Below are positions 1 to 9,462 of a stretch of 64,000 nt of DNA, in pieces (the stretch's first letter is position 1; the number at the start of each line of letters is the position of its first letter). Both the position numbers and the translations under genes were made by a program. The notes beneath the pieces are model-generated. The model was not told the DNA's origin. It searched no databases and was given only the letters and a program-made list of their open reading frames with translations. The stretch spans positions 311,934,492 through 311,998,491 of the forward strand of contig CM037876.1 of assembly GCA_021292165.1 (NCBI GenBank), written 5' to 3'. The stretch is from Shinisaurus crocodilurus (lineage: Eukaryota; Chordata; Lepidosauria; Squamata; Shinisauridae).

Positions 1-440
1 ATTTGTGCGGCGGTCCAGAAACACGGTATATATTGGGATGGATCCAAGAAAGGCGCTACACGCAGCACACGCGTTGCTTGGGCGTAAGGCAGCCTTCCCC
101 AATCTGGGGCCCTCCACATGTGTTGGATTGCAACACCCATCATCCCCAGCCAGCAGTATGGGGGGGGGGAAGCTGGTATAAGGGTTGCCACCTTAATTTT
201 ATCAGGGCTGTCGGCAGCAAGTTGGAGCGATTCCGGTACAATCCGAGTTATTCCCATCGCTACGATGCCGTGAGCCAGGGAGGGTCATTGAAGTCATAAC
301 ATCTTGGCCCGTTCTGATCTTCGCAGGGTTGAAGGGCCTCGTCCTAATGGCTGACAGGGCTTCCTGCGGGCTGTTCGTTGCACATAGCTGCCTTCACGCT
401 TCCAAGGCCAAACTAGACCCGAGGGGGAAGTCAGCTACGG
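1..440. other. Unassigned stretch with one foldback fragment
   Basis: I see no coding exon or RNA gene. The only recognisable piece is an FB-B arm near 88-170. A run of nine G lies near 162-170. The remainder is unique-looking sequence of mixed composition. Confidence 0.5.
88..170 (+). repeat. FB-B foldback, left arm only
   Basis: The stretch reads gccttccccaatctggggcc, then ccacatgtgttggattgcaa and catcatccccagccagca. This is the left arm of the FB-B family, which appears as complete palindromes elsewhere, for example at 56261-56395. The right arm is missing. It is a non-coding transposon fossil. Confidence 0.7.
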
Positions 441-561
441 CAGTGTTCTCCAACCTTGGGTCCCCAGATGTTTTTGGCCTACAACTCCCAGCTATGCTGG
501 CTGGGGCATGCTGGGAGTTGTAGGCCAAAAACATCTGGGGACCCAAGGTTGGAGAACACTG
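441..561. mobile_element. FB-A hAT-type MITE, copy A1
   Basis: This is a 121-bp near-perfect palindrome that begins cagtgttctccaacc and ends with its reverse complement. It is flanked by a perfect 8-bp duplication, agctacgg, at 433-440 and 562-569. An 8-bp duplication and CAG ends are hallmarks of hAT transposons. Each arm contains ctacaactcccag, with a short loop between. There is no transposase, so it must have been mobilised in trans. Confidence 0.92.
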
Positions 562-569
562 AGCTACGG

Positions 570-2300
570 GAAAGGGTCTGGAACCCAGGGGTTGAGCACA
601 GCTCAGGTGCCGGGTACAAACCCAGGCACCTCCAGTTACAAGGTCGTGATACGGGCTGTGAGATGCCTTGGATGAACCAGTGGCCTGTCTGCAGAGGGCG
701 ATTCGTTCGTGTGTCTGCCCCATTCACAGATAACAGAGGAGGGGCGGCCTCCGGCCTGTGGAGGTTGCCCATCCAGCCCACACAAACCTTTCTGGATTCC
801 CCCAGGGGGCGGGCCTTGGCCCCCCAAGCCCCGCCCCCTGGGGGGAATCCCTGGTCGCAGATCCCAGGTGACCGCGGGGATGCGGGGCGAGGGACCGTCT
901 GTCGCATGAAGTGTGGAGTTGCGGGGCCTGGTTTTTATAACGAGCCAAGTGTGCATGAGCGACGGGAATTGTCCCCGTGCCTTGCCCATGTCAGTCTCAC
1001 TTTGTTTTTTCTCTCTCCTCGGGCCAGTCCGGTTCAAGCTGCAGGATGTGGTGGGTGTGGGTGTGGGTGTGTGTGTTGTTGTTGTTTCCCTTCGCCCGCG
1101 CATCTTTTTCGTTGTAAAAGGTAGACCCGTCTGTTTACAGGTGAAGGAACAGGGCTGCCGCTGCCGCTTCCCCGTGTGGGCCCGGCGTTGTCCGGGATGG
1201 CACGTGTGCACGCCGGTGAGTGAAAGAGCGTGCCTCTTGTCGTCTTGTGGAGGCACTCTGTGCTGTTGGCGGGGGTGTTACAGCATGCACCCCCCAGAAC
1301 GGTCCTGACAACTGGTCCATACGGACACAGTGATAGGCAGGTAACAGTCGACAGGTGTGCTTTTAAAGACGGGTGTCAACGAAACACGCCATTTTGTACT
1401 GTAGACATTGTCCAAGGAGGCAGGATGATCTGAGGCTGTGTGTCTATTTTGTGTGCACACACATGCATAGATATATATAATCTACTTTTGCATTTTTGGG
1501 AACTCTTTAGCAGGTCTGGGGTGTCTCTGGCTGCCGGTTGCCGCCGGTTCCTTTTTTCTTTTCTTTTTTTTTTTGCAACGAGCAATCCAGGGCACGAGCG
1601 AATGACTTCTCCTTTCCGTGAAAGGCCTGTCCTGTCGGCACGGCAGCGCGCAAGCGACCTCGCCAGTTTTGTTATCGCAGAAAGTTTGTGGTGCGCCTTT
1701 TGTGGAACGGTTCGAAGAGATGACAATAAAAGTCGCCGTTTACATCGCTGTGGCCTTTCTGGTCTTCATTTGGGAAACCTCCCCGCGATCCCCCGACCGA
1801 TTATTAATGAAAGTCATCAGAATACCACAAATGCTGCCTCATGCCAGGCCGCGCGCTCACACGGAGGTGAGTCAGAGCAGAAACAAGCCCAAGTCGTGAA
1901 GGCAGGAGGCATGAAAAACACCCGGGAGCCATTCCGGCCAAGCACTGAGGGCTGTTGCAGACTGCACGGCCAACGCGATTTGTTCTTCGCCTTCCAGAGT
2001 TCCATGTCCTTGAGCTGGCAACGAAGAGCTGAGCTGTGACCCGGTTCGGAGCCCGGCTTAAAAATCTTGCCTCTCCCATGAGCTCACTGGGTGGCCTTAG
2101 GCAAATGACACATTCACATCCGAGGGCCCCGTGCCAGTCTCTTAATGTGAGGCTGATCATACTGGCCGGCCGGCCTACACTACAGGGTTGTTGTTAGTGT
2201 TACTGACATGAAAAGCTCTCTAGAAACGCAGCAGCAGTGACCTCCGCCGAGACGGTGAACCAAAAGTGCAGTCACTGCTTGGCTTCCCCCAACCTGGTGC
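570..2300. other. Unassigned stretch
   Basis: I recognise no gene. A G/T-rich tract lies at about 1047-1085 and a T-rich tract at about 1551-1576. A badly decayed SINE-like piece (tcactgggtggccttagg, later cagggttgttgtta) lies around 2080-2195. Open frames here overlap each other on both strands, have no family resemblance and are judged spurious. Confidence 0.5.
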
Positions 2301-2312
2301 TTTATGTGATAC

Positions 2313-2766
2313 CTGGGGTCCCCAACCTTTTTGGGTCAGTGGGCACATTTGGAATTTTGAAAGAGTATTGAGAGCGCTCTCACAAAATGGCTGCCATGGT
2401 AGGCGTGGCCAGTCAAAACACCCATTTCCCAGGAGGCTAAAATAAAAGTCACATGCCCAAGGACCTAAGTGCGAGGTAGAGGTGGGGAGTCTGAGCTCCA
2501 AAACACCAAACCACTCTTCGGAACTCCCATTTTCGTCTTACATCTACAACATCCTTGGCACGGAAATCAAACTGATGAGGCTCCGAGGCCGAGAAGACCA
2601 TGTGGGGTCTGCTGGCGTTCTCGGAATTAAAGGTGTTTCTCAAGGCTGGTGCTTCACTTTGCAGCATGTCAGCCTCCCAGTTTAAAAAAATGATAAATCT
2701 TTAACAAAATAAGAGCCTCGGGGAATCTGGTGGGTGCCACAGAGGTGCACCATGTTGGAGACCCTG
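2313..2766. mobile_element. Degraded hAT-like non-autonomous DNA element
   Basis: The left end ctggggtccccaacctttt and the right end ccatgttggagaccctg are imperfect inverted copies, like hAT ends of the CAGGGGTCCCCAACC type. The interior has no long frame. The 8-bp flanks (tgtgatac and gattataa) do not match, so the boundaries are provisional. Insertion through terminal repeats is inferred. Confidence 0.5.
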
Positions 2767-2779
2767 GATTATAACCATT

Positions 2780-3240
2780 TCTCTTCTCCCCCCCCCCCCC
2801 CCCGGGTGGTGGTTTGAGACTTTGGGGACTGGAAGGGGCCCTCCCTCGGAGGATGGCAGATCGGCTTAATTTGGAGTCAGGATTTGACCGCAGGCCCTAG
2901 TTAGCATGCCTCACTGCCCATTCGCTCAAGATGACACGCCCTCCGCCCTAGGCCACAAGTGCTCACCCCTGGCTTGCACAGCAGAAGGTGGCGGCGGCAG
3001 CAAAAACGGTATGATGTGGGTGGACCGCGTGACTGAAGAAAGACAACAGCCCTTTTCCATGGGTCAGGGATGATGCCCCTACATCATGTTCATTGACCAG
3101 GCTGGAGGGGGGAGCTGGCATCAGGGCAGCCCCCCCGCCCCCCACTCCCGGCCATCGTATGCACATTCATGGGCAGGTCTGTACTGCCCTTCCTGCAAAA
3201 GTACACAGGCTGTAGCCACATGGGCTCTATAGGAAGATTC
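2780..3240. other. Unassigned stretch with a poly-C run
   Basis: A run of about 14 C lies near 2791-2804, followed by sequence I cannot assign to a repeat or exon. A short C-rich patch near 3130-3145 is also present. Confidence 0.45.
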
Positions 3241-3248
3241 CTATATTC

Positions 3249-3533
3249 TGTATTAATAGAAGTATAGCTTCCAAATCGCGGAAGCTGTATTAATAGAAGT
3301 ATAGCTTCCAAATCGCGGGAAGTGATAATTCCCCTTTACTCGGCACTGGTTAGGCCTCATCTTGAGTACTGTGTCCAGTTCTGGGCACCTCACTTTAAGA
3401 AGGACATAGACAAACTGGAGAGGGTTCAGAGGAGGGCAACAAGGATGATAAAGGGACTGGAAACAAGGCCCTATGAGGAGAGACTGAAAGAACTGGGCAT
3501 GTTTAGCCTTCAGAAGAGGAGACTGAGGGGAGA
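3249..3533 (+). pseudogene. CR1 LINE fragment, ORF2 C-terminal part, plus strand
   Basis: The plus strand encodes the thumb-like region after the CR1 reverse transcriptase core ([20 protein letters not shown], then RRATRMIKG and [13 protein letters not shown]). The fragment starts with a 37-bp tandem duplication, unit at about 3249-3285 and 3286-3322. It stops at 3533, where a second CR1 has inserted in the opposite direction, and its continuation is found at 5560-5912. It is a dead 5'-truncated copy. Confidence 0.88.
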
Positions 3534-5559
3534 ATCATAGAATCATAGAAAAGTAGAGTTGGAAGGGGCCTACAAGGCCATCGAGTCCAACCCCCTGCTC
3601 AATGCAGGAATCTAGGTCAAAGCATCCCTGACAGATGGCTGTCCAGCTGCACCTTGAATGCCTCCAGAGTGGGAGAGCCCACAACCTCCCTAGGTAGTTG
3701 ATTCCATTGTCTTATTGCTCTGACAGTCAGGAAATTTTTCCTGATGTTTAGGTGGAATCTAGGTTCCTGTAACTTGAGCCCATTATTCCGTGTCCTGCAA
3801 ACTGGGATGATCGAGAAGAGATCTTTGCCCTCCTCTGTGTGACATCCCTTCAAATACTGGAAGAGTGCGATCATATCTCCCCTCAGTCTCCTCTTCTGAA
3901 GGCTAAACATGCCCAGTTCTTTCAGTCTCTCCTCATAGGGCCTTGTTTCCAGTCCCTTTATCATCTTTGTTGCCCTCCTCTGAACCCTCTCCAGTTTGTC
4001 TACATCCTTCTGAAAGTGTGGTGCCCAGAACTGGACGCAGTACTCAAGATGAGGCCTAACCAGTGCCGAGTAAAGGGGAATTATCACTTCCCGCGATTTG
4101 GAAGCTATACTTCTATTAATACAGCCCAAAATTGCATTTGCCTTCTTTGCAGCCACATCGCATTGCTGGCTCATATTCAGTTTGTGATCTACCACAATTC
4201 CAAGATCCTTCTCACTTGTAGTATTGTTGAGCCAAGTGTCCCCCATTCTGTAACTCTGCATTTGGTTTCCTCTCCCTAGGTGCAGCACTTGGCATTTATC
4301 CCTATTAAATTTCATTCTGTTGTTTTCGGCCCAGCGCTCCAGCCTATCGAGGTCACTTTGAATTTTGTTTCTGTCTTCCAGAGTATTAGCTGTTCCACCC
4401 AACTTTGTGTCATCTGCAAATTTGATAAGCATTCCCCGTACCTCCTGATCCAAGTCATTAATAAAAATGTTGAAGAGCACCGGGCCCAGGACCGAGCCCT
4501 GTGGTACCCCGCTCGTTACCTCTCCCCAGTTTGAGAAGGAACCATTGATAAGCACTCTTTGAGTCCGATTCTGTAGCCAATTGTGGATCCACCTGATAGT
4601 TGTTCCATCTAGCCCACTCTTAGCTAGCTTACTAATCAGGATATCATGAGGCACTTTGTCGAAAGCTTTGCTGAAGTCTAGATATATAATGTCCACAGCA
4701 TTCCCACAGTCCACAAGGGAGGTTACCCGATCAAAAAATGAGATCAGATTAGTCTGACAGGATTTGTTCTTGACAAATCCATGCTGGCTTCTAGTAATCA
4801 CTGCATTGTTTTCAAGGTGCTTGCAGACTGACTTCTTTATAATCTGCTCAAAAATCTTCCCGGGGATTGATGTCAGACTGACTGGCCTATAGTTCCCAGG
4901 TTCCTCCTTCTTGCCCTTTTTGAAGATGGGAACAACATTTGCCCTCCTCCAGTCGTCTGGCACTTCACCTGTCCTCCATGATTTCTCAAAGATAATAGAC
5001 AGTGGTTCTGAGAGTTCTTCTGCCAGTTCCTTTATTACTCTAGGATGCAGCTCATCAGGCCCTGGAGATTTAAACTCGTTCAGAGTAATCAGGTGCTCCT
5101 TGACCATTTGCCTATTAATCTCAAGCTGCAATCCTGCCCCTTCAGTCTGCACTTCAGGTTTGCCAGGGGGGTCATAGACCCTCTTTTGGGAGAAGACCGA
5201 GCCGAAGTAGGAATTGAACACTTCTGCCTTTTCTTTGTCTTCTGTTATCAATTTGCCATCCTCATTACGTAGTTGAACCACCAGTTCTTTCTTCTGTCTT
5301 TTACTGTGCATGTATCTGAAGAAAGCTTTTTTGTTGCTTTTAGCATTCCTCGCTAACCTTAGCTCATTCTCAGCTTTAGCCTTCCTGACACTATTCCTGC
5401 AGTTCTGTGCTACCTGCCTGTACTCTTCACTTGTAGCCTGTCCTTCCTTCCACTTCCTATACGTGTCCTTTTTTGTTTTCAGGTCGTCTTTGAGTTTATT
5501 GTGAAGCCACATTGGCTTCTTCTGTTGCCCTCTGCCTTTTTTCCTTTTGGGAATTGTTT
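3534..5559 (-). mobile_element. 5'-truncated CR1 LINE inserted into another CR1
   Basis: On the minus strand the element runs from a truncated ORF2 to the typical CR1 3' end, whose terminus is built of attctatgattctatga units (read as catagaatcatagaa on the plus strand at 3534-3550). It splits the plus-strand CR1 at 3249-3533/5560-5912. The hexamer gggaga occurs at 3528-3533 and 5560-5565 and is the probable target-site duplication. The endonuclease domain is absent, so it could not move alone. Confidence 0.9.
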
Positions 5560-5602
5560 GGGAGATCTGATCGCACTCTTCCAGGACTTGAAGGGTTGTC
5601 AC
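3617..5602 (-). CDS. CR1 LINE ORF2 reverse transcriptase, N-terminally truncated
   Basis: An uninterrupted frame of 661 codons encodes the RNA-directed DNA polymerase of a CR1 retrotransposon. The first 14 residues are antisense read-through from the flanking CR1, so the native part begins near residue 15 (base 5559) and has no start codon of its own. Motifs in order: SPGPDELHP near 179, YRPVSLTS near 239, YLDFSKAFDKVP near 307 with the first catalytic Asp, SGVPQGSVLGP near 364, and the FADD catalytic pair near 395-398. The thumb and the CR1 C terminus ending HLSGML follow. The apurinic endonuclease domain that precedes the polymerase in full CR1 proteins is missing. The lack of any stop or frameshift suggests a young insertion. 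Expression is not implied. Confidence 0.85.
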   Translation of the reverse strand: MTTLQVLEECDQISQTIPKRKKGRGQQKKPMWLHNKLKDDLKTKKDTYRKWKEGQATSEEYRQVAQNCRNSVRKAKAENELRLARNAKSNKKAFFRYMHSKRQKKELVVQLRNEDGKLITEDKEKAEVFNSYFGSVFSQKRVYDPPGKPEVQTEGAGLQLEINRQMVKEHLITLNEFKSPGPDELHPRVIKELAEELSEPLSIIFEKSWRTGEVPDDWRRANVVPIFKKGKKEEPGNYRPVSLTSIPGKIFEQIIKKSVCKHLENNAVITRSQHGFVKNKSCQTNLISFFDRVTSLVDCGNAVDIIYLDFSKAFDKVPHDILISKLAKSGLDGTTIRWIHNWLQNRTQRVLINGSFSNWGEVTSGVPQGSVLGPVLFNIFINDLDQEVRGMLIKFADDTKLGGTANTLEDRNKIQSDLDRLERWAENNRMKFNRDKCQVLHLGRGNQMQSYRMGDTWLNNTTSEKDLGIVVDHKLNMSQQCDVAAKKANAILGCINRSIASKSREVIIPLYSALVRPHLEYCVQFWAPHFQKDVDKLERVQRRATKMIKGLETRPYEERLKELGMFSLQKRRLRGDMIALFQYLKGCHTEEGKDLFSIIPVCRTRNNGLKLQEPRFHLNIRKNFLTVRAIRQWNQLPREVVGSPTLEAFKVQLDSHLSGML

Positions 5603-5912
5603 ACAGAGGAGGGCCAGGATCTCTTCTCGACCATCCCAGTTTGCAGGACACGGAATAATGGGCTCAAGTTACAGGAACCTAGATTCCACCTAAACATCAG
5701 GAAAAATTTCCTGACTGTCAGAGCAATAAGACAATGGAATCAACTACCTAGGGAGGTGGTGGGCTCTCCCAGTCTGGAGGCATTCAAGGTGCGGCTGGAC
5801 AGACATCTGTCAGAGATGCTTTGACCTGGATTCCTGCATTGAGCAGGGGGTTGGACTCGATGGCCTTGTAGGCCCCTTCCAACTCTACTTTTCTATGATT
5901 CTATGATTCTAC
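5560..5912 (+). pseudogene. CR1 LINE 3' end, continuation of the split copy
   Basis: This plus-strand piece resumes exactly where the 3249-3533 fragment stops (RRLRG, then LIALFQDLKGCHTEEG) and runs through HLSEML and a stop at about 5822-5824. The CR1 3' untranslated tail follows, with gagttggaaggggcc in inverted form and terminal ctatgattctatgattcta. Together the two pieces represent one old CR1 copy interrupted by a younger one. Confidence 0.88.
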
Positions 5913-6075
5913 CTAGCCCTCTTGCTCCAATATTCAGCTTTCATTTTGGGAAGTCAAGGTTCTAGCCCTTTTCTGGAGCTATAAGGAAAAGAATGCCGGC
6001 TGCGTTCCCCATTACTAAGAATTAAACTTTCGCCTGCCTTTCAGTGTTCTGGCCAATGAACGCAGAGGCATTTGG

Positions 6076-6306
6076 AGAGCCGGTGTGGCGTAGTGGTGAG
6101 AGTGTTGGGACTGGGAGTCGGGAGATCCGGGTTCTAGTCCCCGCTCGGCTATGAAACTCACTGGGTGACTTTGGGCCAGTCACTGACTCTCGGCCTAACC
6201 TACCTCACAGGGTTGTTGTGAGGATAAAATGGAGAGGAGGAGGAGGATTATGTAAGGCGCCTTGGGTTCCTTGCAGGAAAAATGGCGGGGTATAAATAAA
6301 TAAATT
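6076..6306 (+). mobile_element. Sauria-type tRNA-derived SINE
   Basis: The head contains an RNA polymerase III A box (tggcgtagtgg) and a B box (ggttctagtcc, one change from ggttcgagtcc). A conserved body follows (gactttgggccagtcactga, cacagggttgttgtgaggat). The tail reads cgccttgggttccttgcagg and ends in tataaataaataaatt. The RTE/BovB-like tail is what the partner LINE would recognise. The copy appears complete. Confidence 0.9.
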
Positions 6307-6309
6307 GTC

Positions 6310-7160
6310 TCTATTTAAGCCCAAGCAGCTGGAATCAAACTTCTTGATGAATTCTGATTCCACAGTTTCATGCTGGAGTCTCTCCTGAAATTTTTTTCTT
6401 TTTCTTTTTGCAGAATGGCAACATTCAGGTCAGCTGTGGAGTGTGCTGAGCAACTTAAATGTTCTCCCGCTGGCTTGGTTGCCATTTCTATCCAAGTCCA
6501 AATGGCGGGACACCACACCGTACTAAAGTGAAAAGCCCACTGCACTCGATCTGTAGACTCTACAGCGAGAGATTGTGTTTCACACTTTTCAAGAAATGGC
6601 TCTAGCATCTGAAATAAAGAATTAACTCAGACCTGGAACTTGACAGAAAGAACCAACTTTTTACACCAGCGCTTTCCAATCAGTCGGCTGCCCTCCACAT
6701 CTGCCCTGCAGATGTGTGGGACTACAACTCCCACAATCCCACAGCCAGCATAGGTGTGGGAAAGGCAGTTCTACACAACCTTGCCTTTCTGTTCTCCCTT
6801 CTCCCTATAAATCTCCTCCCAACTATCAAAGTTTGCAGTGTAATCTCCTTGGGGGAGAGGGATAATCTGTCTGCCTAACTCTTTTCCTTCCGTCACGTTT
6901 TACCCCACCCTCAGAAACTTCCAGATTCCCCCTTGGATCATCACAACAACCCTGCGAGGCGGTGAAGCTGAAAGTGGAGGACGGGCCCACAGTCACTTGT
7001 TGAGCTTCATGGCCCTTGATTACGAAGGTTCGGAACTGGTAGCTCCAGCCGGTGCTCTCACCGCCACATCACACGGGGACGCTCTGCGACTGCGTTCTGC
7101 AGTTTTGCTCATTGGGCCGTGATAACATAGAATTCCCTTTGGCCTCCATTGGGAAAGGAG
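6310..7160. other. Unassigned stretch with two decayed repeats
   Basis: An FB-B-like fragment lies around 6683-6770 (gatgtgtgggactacaactc and a partner arm tgtgggaaaggc). A very diverged minus-strand SINE appears around 6935-7080 (cacaacaaccctgcgaggcgg, later gagcttcatggccc). The rest, including an A/T-rich run at 6390-6412, is unassigned. Confidence 0.45.
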
Positions 7161-7164
7161 GTGG

Positions 7165-7325
7165 AGCAAGGTTAACAGTGTGGTGTAGTGGTTAGAGACC
7201 TAGTGACTGGGTTTGCACAACAACCCATCGTGGGTAGCAACCCACGTCGTGGGAACGCAGACCAATTCCCGCAGGGTGGCTTGTTCTGAGGTTAACAAGG
7301 CACCCTGACAACCTGTAACTCATAC
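7165..7325. repeat. SINE head fragment joined to FB-F-like repeat
   Basis: A truncated SINE head (cagtgtggtgtagtggttaga) at about 7170-7195 is followed by acaacccatcgtgggtagca and related inverted pieces typical of the FB-F foldback family at 9682-9982. Both are fragments. Confidence 0.5.
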
Positions 7326-7348
7326 CGAGTATGGGGGGGTGTTTGTTT

Positions 7349-7668
7349 GTTTGATTATTTATTTATTTATTTATTATATTTATATCCCGCCTTTTTTCCT
7401 GCTTTTCACGACTGTTTAATTTCATTACTATGATTATTACACTTTTTTTCTTTTTGCAAGGAACCCCAGGCGGCTTACATAACCCTCCTCCTCCTCCTCC
7501 TCTCCATTTTATCTTCACAACAACCCTGTGAGGTAGGTTAGGCTGAGAGTCAGTGACTGGCCCAAAGTCACCCCAGTGAGTTTCATGGCTGAGTGGGGAC
7601 TTGAACCCGGATCTCCCAAGTCCCAGTCCAGCTGTCCAGCACTCTCACCGCTACGCCACACTGGCACT
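7349..7668 (-). mobile_element. Sauria-type SINE, minus strand, with internal insert
   Basis: Read on the minus strand this is a complete SINE from the A box region (ggcgtagcggtgagagtgc) to the tail (tttatttatttatttatta on the plus strand). The tail region is split: between the usual cctg and caagg there are about 55 extra A/T-rich bases at roughly 7400-7455, absent from all other copies in the window. Duplications inside the head (gtccagctgtccagc) are also private. Confidence 0.88.
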
Positions 7669-7669
7669 G

Positions 7670-7840
7670 TTGTCCGAACTCAAGCAACCAACCCCGTCGT
7701 GGGTGCCAGGAATCAGCTAGCGATTCAGCAAGTGAAACACCTTGCTGCTCTTGCCAAGTGTGCCCTGCCACCCGCCTGTGCCAGTCACCCCACAAGTGCT
7801 CAAGCAGCACTTGGGGGCAATTAGCACTGGCTGGATGTCC
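7670..7840. other. Unassigned short stretch
   Basis: No gene or recognised repeat. The strings caaccccgtcgtgggtgcc and aagtgaaacacc suggest a decayed FB-F piece at about 7680-7740. Confidence 0.35.
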
Positions 7841-8242
7841 TCCCTCCACCACAATCAGGAGCTGTTTTTGGCTTTCTGCAGCTTTTTTGTCCCTTTAACT
7901 TTTTTTTTTTCCTCTCCAGAGATTGCGAAAGCTGACTTGACAGCCGGCCTTCGCAGTCCCCATTTTGACAGCCGCTGACCGCCCCTTCAAAGTGCCGGAG
8001 CAGCACCTTGGAGGGACTGTCAGTGGCTGGCAGGTCTTTTTTTTTCTTTTTTTTTAACCCACACAGAATGTGCACAAATGGGTTTGTATTATTATTTTTA
8101 GCTGCACTTGCGTAACTGCGGAGGTTCGCAGTTGCAGGAATTTGAAGCCTTGGCTAGAACAATGTCCGGGGGGGGGAGGGGTACCTGCTGCCAAATTGCA
8201 CCTGGACATTGCCCCAAAGCGGTTCCCAATGGGTTCTTCTTC

Positions 8243-8297
8243 CCTTTGGTTTCTCTTGGCAGCTGTCAAAAAGCAAGCTGTCAAGAGAAACCAAAGG
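8243..8297. repeat. Inverted repeat with 16-bp perfect arms
   Basis: The left arm cctttggtttctcttg is exactly complementary to the right arm caagagaaaccaaagg. The spacer contains two gctgtca units. It belongs to the FB-J region. Confidence 0.85.
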
Positions 8298-8477
8298 CAC
8301 GAGCGAACTTTGCTCGTGAAAAGGGGGCGGTGTGATTTACACCCCCTTGCAGCAAGATCCTCTACTTTTCTTTGCCCTGACAGTCCTTGGGGTGGTGCAC
8401 ATTTTGCACTTTCCCCAAGACTCTTAAGTTCTCAGGAAAGTGTAAAAGTTCATCCCCCCCACTTTTCTTGGGGAAAG

Positions 8478-8505
8478 GAGTTTTGACAGCTAGCTGTCAA
8501 AACTC
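8478..8505. repeat. 28-bp perfect palindrome with paired TGACAG sites
   Basis: The centre reads tgacagctagctgtca, flanked symmetrically by gagtttt and aaaactc. TGACAG is the known core site of TALE homeodomain proteins such as TGIF and MEIS. Whether it is bound is unknown. Confidence 0.85.
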
Positions 8506-8517
8506 TGGGTCCCCTTT

Positions 8518-8712
8518 ATTCATAGATTCATAGATCACAGAGTTGGAAGGAACCTACAAGGCTATCGAGTCCAACCCCCTGCTCAATGCAGGAGACTAGA
8601 GGAGGGGTCTCCCATGCAAGTAATAACCAGGCTTGACCCTGCTTAGTTTTCCACGCTCGGACAAGCTGAGCCAGCGTGAGCCACAGGCCTGTATTGTCCC
8701 AGCCAAACCTCT
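8518..8712 (-). mobile_element. 5S rRNA-headed SINE with CR1-like tail, minus strand
   Basis: On the minus strand the head contains aagctaagcagggtc-like and cctggttattacttgcatgg-like sequence followed by gggagacc. This is the internal promoter region (box A to box C) of 5S rRNA, with one or two changes. It then passes into the CR1 3' end (ctgcattgagcagggggttg, ending catagattcatag on the plus strand). A plus-strand sister copy is at 23025-23200. The first part of 5S is replaced by other sequence (ggctcacgctggctcagc). Confidence 0.8.
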
Positions 8713-9095
8713 CCCTGCTGTGTGTGACGAGTAAAAGCCAGGCGCTGGCAACACTACTATGGAGAGATGTACGGTAAGTTCTGAGAGAGACAGGCTGAAG
8801 GAGGAGACGAGATGGCAGCACTCCCCGAGTTTTAGCGATTTAAACCGGCCACCCCACATATTCCCTGAAAGAGTGCCACCCGGCTGAGTATATCCATCAA
8901 GGGATCCTCTGTCAATTCAGGGCACGTAATAGAAAGATTTCTGTGTAAACACGGATTAAGTGTCCCCCCCCCCCATTACAAAAGTGGATGGAAGTAAATC
9001 GCCAGCACTAATGAGCTGCACATTCTTCTTTCCTTAAATGGGTTTTTTGGACAAAGCAATGGCTGGCTCTTGAATGGGACATATGGCTGTATATG
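8713..9095. other. Unassigned stretch
   Basis: No gene or recognised repeat. A run of C lies near 8965-8975. Sequence near 8880-8960 looks unique. Confidence 0.4.
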
Positions 9096-9109
9096 TCCCA
9101 GTCAAAAAC

Positions 9110-9262
9110 AACAACCTAGCTGTCAAAAGTGGCAACTAACTAGCTGTCGAAATTCCTTTTCCCAAGAAAAGTGCTTGGGCACTTTGAAGGGACTGTCAAC
9201 ACGGGGATTGCAAAAGCCAGCTTTCAAGGCAGCTTTTGCAATCTCGGGGGAGGGGGACTAAA
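9110..9262. repeat. FB-J repeat copy
   Basis: It carries the same units as 7845-8515: tagctgtcaaaagtgg, gcactttgaagggactgtc, and a hairpin of gcaaaagccagctttcaagg with a complementary ggcagcttttgcaatctc. It is non-coding. Confidence 0.65.
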
Positions 9263-9324
9263 GAGACAACGTGGCAGCAAATTGAATACAGCTTGTGATG
9301 GCAGTGGTGGGATACCCGCTGGAG

Positions 9325-9462
9325 CAGTGTTCTCCAACCTTGGGTCCCCAGATGTTTTTGGCCTACAACTCCCAGCATGCCCTGGGGCTGGGGCATGCTG
9401 GCTGGGGCATGCTGGGAGTTGTAGGCCAAAAACATCTGGGGACCCAAGGTTGGAGAACACTG
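9325..9462. mobile_element. FB-A hAT-type MITE, copy A2
   Basis: A 138-bp palindrome with canonical cagtgttctccaacc ends. The loop is enlarged by a partial repeat of the arm centre (gcatgccctggggctggggc). No 8-bp duplication is visible: the flanks are cgctggag and cacctgct. Confidence 0.88.

Larger units (their letters stand above)
7845..8515. repeat. FB-J region, TGACAG-rich inverted repeats
   Basis: Several inverted segments are built around gctgtcaaa/tttgacagc and cactttgaag/cttcaaagtg. Related copies lie at 9110-9262 and 12230-12405. It includes a 16-bp-arm hairpin (8243-8297) and a 28-bp perfect palindrome (8478-8505). No coding frame is convincing. It is probably a non-autonomous DNA element family or a cluster of several copies; outer boundaries and target duplications are not resolved. 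Confidence 0.55.

Noticed and set aside
6076..6160. Functional tRNA genes in the SINE heads
   Set aside because: A and B boxes are present but the acceptor stem and cloverleaf are not maintained, and the same head occurs in about a dozen dispersed copies with a LINE tail.
8518..8712. A genuine 5S rRNA gene
   Set aside because: Only the second half of 5S is similar. The first part is unrelated and the sequence runs into a CR1 tail, as in the sister copy, so it is a SINE. The same applies at 23025-23200 and 48685-48848.
9325..9462. 8-bp target duplication for FB-A copy A2 (acccgctg / acctgctg)
   Set aside because: The two octamers are offset from the element ends by 3 bp and 1 bp, so they cannot be a proper duplication without further changes.
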